Positions 24,785 to 28,175 of a DNA stretch of 28,175 nt are shown one piece after another. The translations under genes and the position numbers were made by a program. The stretch is from JAGOUB01 sp964640945. Its GTDB lineage: Bacteria > Patescibacteriota > Gracilibacteria > Peribacterales > Peribacteraceae. The notes below the pieces were generated by a model. It did no database searches. It saw only the letters and a list, made by a program, of their open reading frames with translations, and was not told the origin of the DNA. The stretch's first letter is position 1. Each line of letters starts with the position of its first letter. The stretch lies in assembly GCA_964640945.1 (NCBI GenBank), contig CAZXIV010000017.1:1-28175 (forward strand), written 5' to 3'.

Positions 24785-25144
24785 TCAGAGATCGCACTCG
24801 CGGACCGTCTTGCGGTCGTTGGCCTTGGCGCGCTCCATCGCCTTGGCGAGGAGCCACTCAGCCAAACCGCTGACGTGCTCGGGGAGGTCGCCGGCGGCCA
24901 TCATGTCCTTGCCGTTGACGTACTCCTTGATCTTCGAGGCCACGACGAGCTGGCCCTTGCCGGCCGAGAAAGCGAGGATATCGCTGCCACGGACGGTCTT
25001 GCGGTCGTTGGCCTGAGCGGCCTTCACACCGAGGGACAACCACATCTCAACATGCTTGCTGAGGGCTTCGGCGAGGTCACCGGCGGCCATCATGTCCTTG
25101 CCGTTGACGGTTTCCTTCACCTTGGAAGCAACAACGTAACTCAT
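24785..25144 (-). CDS. Bacterial histone-fold protein, tandem doublet
   Basis: The 119-aa protein consists of two histone-fold units, residues about 1-63 and 64-119. Each has the short helix VVASKxKExVNG, then NGKDMMAAGDL, a long central helix (AEALSKHVEMWLSLGVKAAQ; PEHVSGLAEWLLAKAMERAK), and the L2-helix 3 signature ANDRKTVRxxD(I/L). RKTV-x3-D matches the archaeal histone GRKT(I/V)KAED(I/L) and the short bacterial histones typified by Bdellovibrio Bd0055. One chain could form a single-chain histone dimer that binds DNA. The period is 63 residues (189 bases); 30 consecutive bases are identical between units (24891-24920 and 25080-25109). Spacing between units is minimal. The ATG is preceded by CTTTCTTCCCCCTTCTT; an own terminator follows. 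That it compacts DNA is inference. Confidence 0.82.
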   Translation of the reverse strand: MSYVVASKVKETVNGKDMMAAGDLAEALSKHVEMWLSLGVKAAQANDRKTVRGSDILAFSAGKGQLVVASKIKEYVNGKDMMAAGDLPEHVSGLAEWLLAKAMERAKANDRKTVRECDL

Positions 25145-25392
25145 AAGAAGGGGGAAGAAAGAAATAGAGTAAAGCGGGCCTGATTGTTCCAGCCCAGCGC
25201 TTTGGCCGCAAGGGCCATTTCTCGACTTTGCAAACCTTCCGCTACCGGAGAAGCAATTGACGAAGTTTCCCCTTCAACGCGCCGTCGCTACCAGCCTGCG
25301 CGCACTGCCGAGCGGGGGATGGCAGCAATGGGCAGTGAAATAGAGACACATTTCATGGCTTCGCTCTGTCCGGCAGGCAAATAATCGATTAG

Positions 25393-25419
25393 TTGAAGGG
25401 CGAATGTTTTGTGTATTCT
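25393..25419 (+). promoter_or_regulatory. Promoter of tRNA-Ser
   Basis: TTGAAG (25393-25398) and TATTCT (25414-25419), 15-base spacer. The -10 ends 6 bases before the first base of the mature tRNA, so transcription would begin at or next to the tRNA 5' end. Confidence 0.5.
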
Positions 25420-25425
25420 GTCCAC

Positions 25426-25516
25426 GGTGGGATGGCCGAGTGGTCGAAGGCGCGCGACTCGAAATCGCGTAGGCCCCAAAAGGGTCTCGAGGGTTCAAAT
25501 CCCTCTCCCACCGCCA
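25426..25516 (+). tRNA. tRNA-Ser(CGA), CCA encoded
   Basis: This class II tRNA of 91 bases has acceptor GGTGGGA / TCCCACC, discriminator G and an encoded CCA (25514-25516). The anticodon stem is CGCGA / TCGCG with loop CTCGAAA, giving anticodon CGA (25460-25462) for UCG codons. A long variable arm (about AGGCCCCAAAAGGGTCT) identifies serine. The T arm is GAGGG-TTCAAAT-CCCTC. No plus-strand terminator is evident after the CCA. Confidence 0.96.
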
Positions 25517-25526
25517 GTTTTGGCGT

Positions 25527-25558
25527 AAAAAAACGCCTGCTCGGGGTGAACAGGCGTT
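25527..25558 (-). terminator. Intrinsic terminator of the PQ-loop-like gene
   Basis: AACGCCTG / CAGGCGTT (25532-25539 and 25551-25558) is followed on the minus strand by a run of seven T. It lies 24 bases after the TAA of the membrane protein gene. Confidence 0.85.
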
Positions 25559-25582
25559 GGGGTTGGTTTGGAGCGCGTCGGT

Positions 25583-26155
25583 TTATGGTGAGCGCCGGAT
25601 CTGGGGGAGCCCCCAGACAAACAGCAGCATGGTCGTCTCGATGACCGTGAAGCCGATCGGTTGGAGGCCGCTGGCGATGGTCCATGTTTTGACGCTCAAG
25701 AGTGCAAACACGCAACCGAAGAAGTAGAGCAGCCAGGCCCAGCGGTCCTCTTCTTCCGGCTTGCGCCAGCCGTGGAGGAAGGTTGGGATGGCGCCGATCA
25801 CGATCAGGCTGGTGCCGACTGTGATCGCGACCAGGGGATCGGCCAGCGCTTGCCAGGCCAGCGCGCCGATCACGCAGCCGACTAAACAGACCGTTTCGAT
25901 CCACGTCCAGTCGGTCGTGCCGTAGACGATTGCGAGGACGGTAACAATCCACGCTCCCACGACGCTGACGATCAATTGGCCGTTGACGGTTTCGGTTTGG
26001 ATCATCCCGAAGAGGATCAACGTATCGAGTGCGGCCCAGATGGCCCAAGTGGCAACGTTGGGCTTGGTTTTTCGGCGGATCGTTTCGATGATGTAGGGGA
26101 TGTACCCCAGGCCGACGGCGATGCCGGCCATGATCGACCATTGTTCGCTCGTCAT
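25583..26155 (-). CDS. Polytopic membrane protein, PQ-loop/SemiSWEET-like
   Basis: This 190-aa protein has about seven hydrophobic segments. The N-terminal GYIPYIIETIRRKTKPNVATWAIWA resembles the PQ-loop pattern (G.xP(Q)...I...KS...S.W.xW), and a second, weaker copy is GAIPTFLHGWRKPEEEDRWAWLLYF. The arrangement suggests two repeats, as in duplicated transporters. Substrate and true family are uncertain. It has a strong Shine-Dalgarno, AAGGAGA, 5-6 bases before the ATG, in contrast to most genes here. It ends in a terminator close to the tRNA. Confidence 0.65.
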   Translation of the reverse strand: MTSEQWSIMAGIAVGLGYIPYIIETIRRKTKPNVATWAIWAALDTLILFGMIQTETVNGQLIVSVVGAWIVTVLAIVYGTTDWTWIETVCLVGCVIGALAWQALADPLVAITVGTSLIVIGAIPTFLHGWRKPEEEDRWAWLLYFFGCVFALLSVKTWTIASGLQPIGFTVIETTMLLFVWGLPQIRRSP

Positions 26156-26260
26156 GACTGTCTCCTTCGCGTTATTTGGCGTTTTGATGGTGTTGAATGA
26201 TCACAAAAGAATATACTGAAATTACTTCTTTTATCAGAATTTGTCCATGTCTTGACCGAA

Positions 26261-26289
26261 TAAAGCCGGCCGTCACGAGGACGGCCGGC
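26261..26289 (-). terminator. Intrinsic terminator of the 94-aa gene
   Basis: A perfect 10-bp stem GCCGGCCGTC / GACGGCCGGC (26265-26274 and 26280-26289) is followed on the minus strand by TTTATT. It lies 15 bases after the stop of the 94-aa gene. Confidence 0.85.
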
Positions 26290-26304
26290 AGGGGGTAGAT
26301 CGCC

Positions 26305-26589
26305 TCAATAGACAAAGAGCGCGACGTGATACACCATCAACGTATAGATTCCGAGATGGCAGAGAATGGCGCTGATGAAGAAGGAGACATTCTCGCCGCG
26401 GGAACGGATAAGCGATGGTACTTTCACCAGGAACAGGTTGGCGATAATACCTGTCAGGAGCCACGCTCCCTTGATGGATTGGGGCCGGATCCACCCAGTT
26501 TCGCTGAGTAGGCCAAGGAGCATGAGTAGGCCGATACTCAGGCCGCCGCCGAGAAAAAGACCGAAGCTTCCCGCAGTGACATAACGCAT
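26305..26589 (-). CDS. Small membrane protein of unknown function
   Basis: This 94-aa protein has three hydrophobic segments (about residues 7-29, 42-55, 68-92) and a short basic loop (VKVPSLIRSRGENVS). I do not recognise it. A weak Shine-Dalgarno (AGGA) lies about 9 bases before the ATG. It has its own terminator, so it is probably a single-gene transcript. The region around it is lower in GC than the core genes, as is the CPBP gene, which may indicate acquired or fast-evolving DNA. Confidence 0.6.
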   Translation of the reverse strand: MRYVTAGSFGLFLGGGLSIGLLMLLGLLSETGWIRPQSIKGAWLLTGIIANLFLVKVPSLIRSRGENVSFFISAILCHLGIYTLMVYHVALFVY

Positions 26590-26773
26590 GACTTATTTTC
26601 CTGTACAAAGAAGGATCGAGCGATGTTTAAGATACAATACTTCATTTTCTATATTTTGCAATAATCAGGTGTTGGCGCATATCCCTTAAGAACTAGGACA
26701 GCGTGTCATGGTGAGTGGAATTGAACCGGTGACAACGTTGTATGAGTGAGTCCGGGAGGGGGAGCGCCAGGTT

Positions 26774-27869
26774 TTATGCCTTCTGATCGCGGGCTTCTCG
26801 CTTTAATTCCGCATCGATAAACGCTTGGATATCGCCGTCGAGCACGTCTTGGGTGCGCGAGGTCTCCACGTCGGTGCGCAGATCCTTCACCATCTGGTAG
26901 GGATGCAGGACGTAGCTGCGGATCTGCTGGCCGAAGTCGGCGGAAGCGCTCGCGCCCTTGAGGTCGCTCTTCTGGCTTTCTTCTTCTTCGCGCTTGAGGG
27001 CGAGGAGCTTGCTAGCTAGTAACTGCATGCAACGCTCGCGGTTCTGGAGCTGGTTTCGTTCAGTCTGACAACTGACGACGGTGTTGGTCGGCAGGTGCGT
27101 GATGCGGACGGCCGACTCTGTCTTGTTGACGTGCTGGCCGCCGGCGCCGCCGCTGCGGAAGGTATCGACGCGCAGGTCTTTCTGTTCAATCTGCACTTCG
27201 GTCGCACCTTCGATGACAGGCAATACTTCCACGAGGGCGAAGCTGGTCTGACGGAGAGCCTTGGCGCCAAAGGGAGAGATGCGGACCAGGCGGTGGGTGC
27301 CCTTTTCGCACTTGAGGTAGCCGTAGGCGGGGCTGCCTTCGATGAGAAACGTGGCGGTTTTAATACCGGCCTCCTGGCCGTCCGTCTTATCGAGCATGCT
27401 CATTTTAAAACCGACGCGCTCGCAATAGCGCATGTACATGCGGACCAAGATGGCTGCCCAGTCTTGAGCCTCGGTGCCGCCCGCGCCGCCGCTGATGGTT
27501 AGGTAACAATCACTCTGATCAAACTCGCCCGAGAGGTAGAGCTGTGCTTCCAGCGTCGCCCAAGCCGCGAAGAGTGTGTCGGCTTCGGCTTGGATGTCGG
27601 CCAGGTCGCTTTCGCCGCTCGCCTGCGCCAGTTCGAGGATGGCTTGGGCGTCGCCCAACAGACCCATCAGCGGCTCCCACTGTTTTTTGAGTCCGCGCAG
27701 TTCGGCAAAGAGGACCTTGGCCGCCTTTTGGTCGGCGTAGATGCCGGGGTCGGCCGCCTTGGCGTCGAGGGCAGCGATGCGTTCGGGGACTGTACGCGCC
27801 TCAAAGAGAGTCCTTTCCCGTGTTCAGGGCGCTAAGTAGCTCGGTGAGTTTGGAGATGAGCTCTTCCAC
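26774..27869 (-). CDS. prfB: Peptide chain release factor 2, with programmed +1 frameshift
   Basis: RF2 ends translation at UGA and UAA. The gene is read in two frames. A 22-codon first frame starts at GTG 27869 (MEELISKLTELLSALNTGKDSL) and stops at TGA (27803-27801). A +1 shift on CTT TGA G continues into EARTVPERIAALDAK and runs 342 residues to TAA, total about 364 aa. Landmarks are the SPF tripeptide (RISPFGAKA) that contacts UGA and the catalytic GGQ in SGGAGGQHVNKTESAVR. An AAGGA four bases before CTT can act as the stimulating Shine-Dalgarno. Low RF2 slows stopping and favours the shift, so RF2 controls its own level. A -10-like TATCTA lies 11 bases before the GTG. Confidence 0.95.
27801..27816 (-). 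promoter_or_regulatory. prfB programmed +1 frameshift site
   Basis: On the minus strand AAGGA CTCT CTT TGA G. Peptidyl-tRNA-Leu slips from CTT to TTT at the slow UGA, and decoding resumes at GAG. The usual context is CTT TGA C; here the base after UGA is G. The frame before and after encodes continuous RF2 sequence. Confidence 0.92.
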
Positions 27870-27914
27870 GGGTTAGGGGGTAGATAGGTCTATGGTAACA
27901 GATTTTCTTAGGCA

Positions 27915-27962
27915 GGTGCCAACCAACGGTTTTCCACTTTTTGTCAGCGCGACAAAAAGTGG
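27915..27962. repeat. Hairpin repeat element, copy B
   Basis: CCACTTTTTGTC (27934-27945) and GACAAAAAGTGG (27951-27962) form a perfect 12-bp stem with a 5-base loop. Bases 27915-27946 match 50-81 inverted, 31 of 32. Compared with copy A, stem bases differ but pairing is kept. It sits about 45 bases upstream of prfB. Confidence 0.75.
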
Positions 27963-28175
27963 AGTAAAAAACGCTGCGCGCCGGGCCCCTCTCCATGGTT
28001 CTGCCGTACGGTGCTCAAGTAGCAGCCTGGTGCAATAACAGGGTAGTGCCCCTTCACCCCCGGCACGGCGCGCCCCTCCGCAGGCAACCAACCGATGTGC
28101 GCTACGGGAAGTGTATGACCGTGGAGCGGTGTCGCGCCACGGGGGGAGTGGATCGGCCCCGCCTCAGCCTGTCAC
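27963..28175. other. Scaffold end without supportable gene
   Basis: With the stretch from 27870 this is about 300 bases without a gene. The minus strand has a frame open from 28173 to 27944 but with no ATG and no recognisable protein. Several short GC-rich stems are present (for example GTGCC / GGCAC and CCGTGG / CCACGG). It may be the edge of a larger repeat cut by the end of the assembly. Confidence 0.5.

Noticed and set aside
26709..26750. tRNA 3'-half-like string on the minus strand (CACCGGTTCAATTCC ... ACTCACCA)
   Set aside because: The T-loop-like GTTCAA and final CCA are present, but the T stem does not pair and no acceptor or D arm can be drawn upstream. At most a decayed remnant.
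26774..27667. prfB starting at the ATG at 27667
   Set aside because: Sequence upstream of it still encodes RF2 helices and links through CTT TGA to a 22-codon first frame, so the ATG is internal.
27944..28173. Open frame of about 75 codons at the window's right end (minus strand)
   Set aside because: No start codon, no recognisable protein, and it ends inside the hairpin repeat; GC-rich DNA gives such frames by chance.

Overview
The window looks like part of a Patescibacteria (Candidate Phyla Radiation) genome of fairly high GC. This is inference from gene content: short single-domain versions of housekeeping proteins (ProRS without an editing insert, a ~119-aa hibernation factor, a divergent cis-prenyltransferase), many orphan membrane proteins, and a DUF5667/FecR protein next to an ECF sigma factor. 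UGA is an ordinary stop here: several genes end in TGA, and prfB carries the RF2-sensing UGA frameshift. That argues against the UGA=Gly lineages (Gracilibacteria, Absconditabacteria). The exact lineage cannot be told.

Layout. 1-1110 (minus): a hairpin repeat, a frameshifted duplicate of a gatB 3' end, and a CPBP-type membrane protease with its own terminator. 1111-5880 (minus): gatB, efp, a FecR/DUF5667 membrane protein and its ECF sigma factor. 5959-10357 (minus): a very large unknown protein with a GNAT-like C-terminus, split by an in-frame TAG, a missing base and a 100-N scaffold gap. 10370-14043 (minus): O-antigen-ligase-like protein, divergent UppS and gpmI. 14119-14463 (plus): a small membrane protein. 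14421-16110 (minus): trmD, DUF167 and a WecG/TagA glycosyltransferase with stop/start overlaps. 16206-16355 (plus): a candidate structured small RNA with promoter and terminator. 16363-16722 (minus): hibernation factor. 16861-19674 (plus): three adjacent unknown genes, two of them with likely membrane segments. 19709-21422 (plus): DUF212 protein and proS. 21426-22611 (minus): PH-domain and DUF1003 membrane proteins. 22702-23613 (plus): a D-2-hydroxyacid dehydrogenase. 23632-24579 (minus): a nucleotide-sugar epimerase. 24785-25144 (minus): a bacterial histone-fold doublet. 25426-25516 (plus): tRNA-Ser(CGA). 25583-27869 (minus): two small membrane proteins and prfB. 27915-28175: a second copy of the hairpin repeat, then no supportable gene.

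How the genes work together: gatB, efp, trmD, the hibernation factor, proS, prfB and the tRNA serve translation. UppS, the O-antigen-ligase-like protein, the WecG-like transferase and the epimerase fit surface glycan assembly on a polyprenyl carrier. The sigma factor and FecR/DUF5667 protein are a likely envelope signalling pair.

Two window-wide patterns stand out. In about ten genes a -10 hexamer lies only 6-8 bases before the start codon, predicting leaderless mRNAs. A second group has C/T-rich tracts directly before ATG instead of a Shine-Dalgarno sequence. The strongest single novelty candidate is the histone doublet, built from two 63-residue units that are still nearly identical in parts at DNA level.
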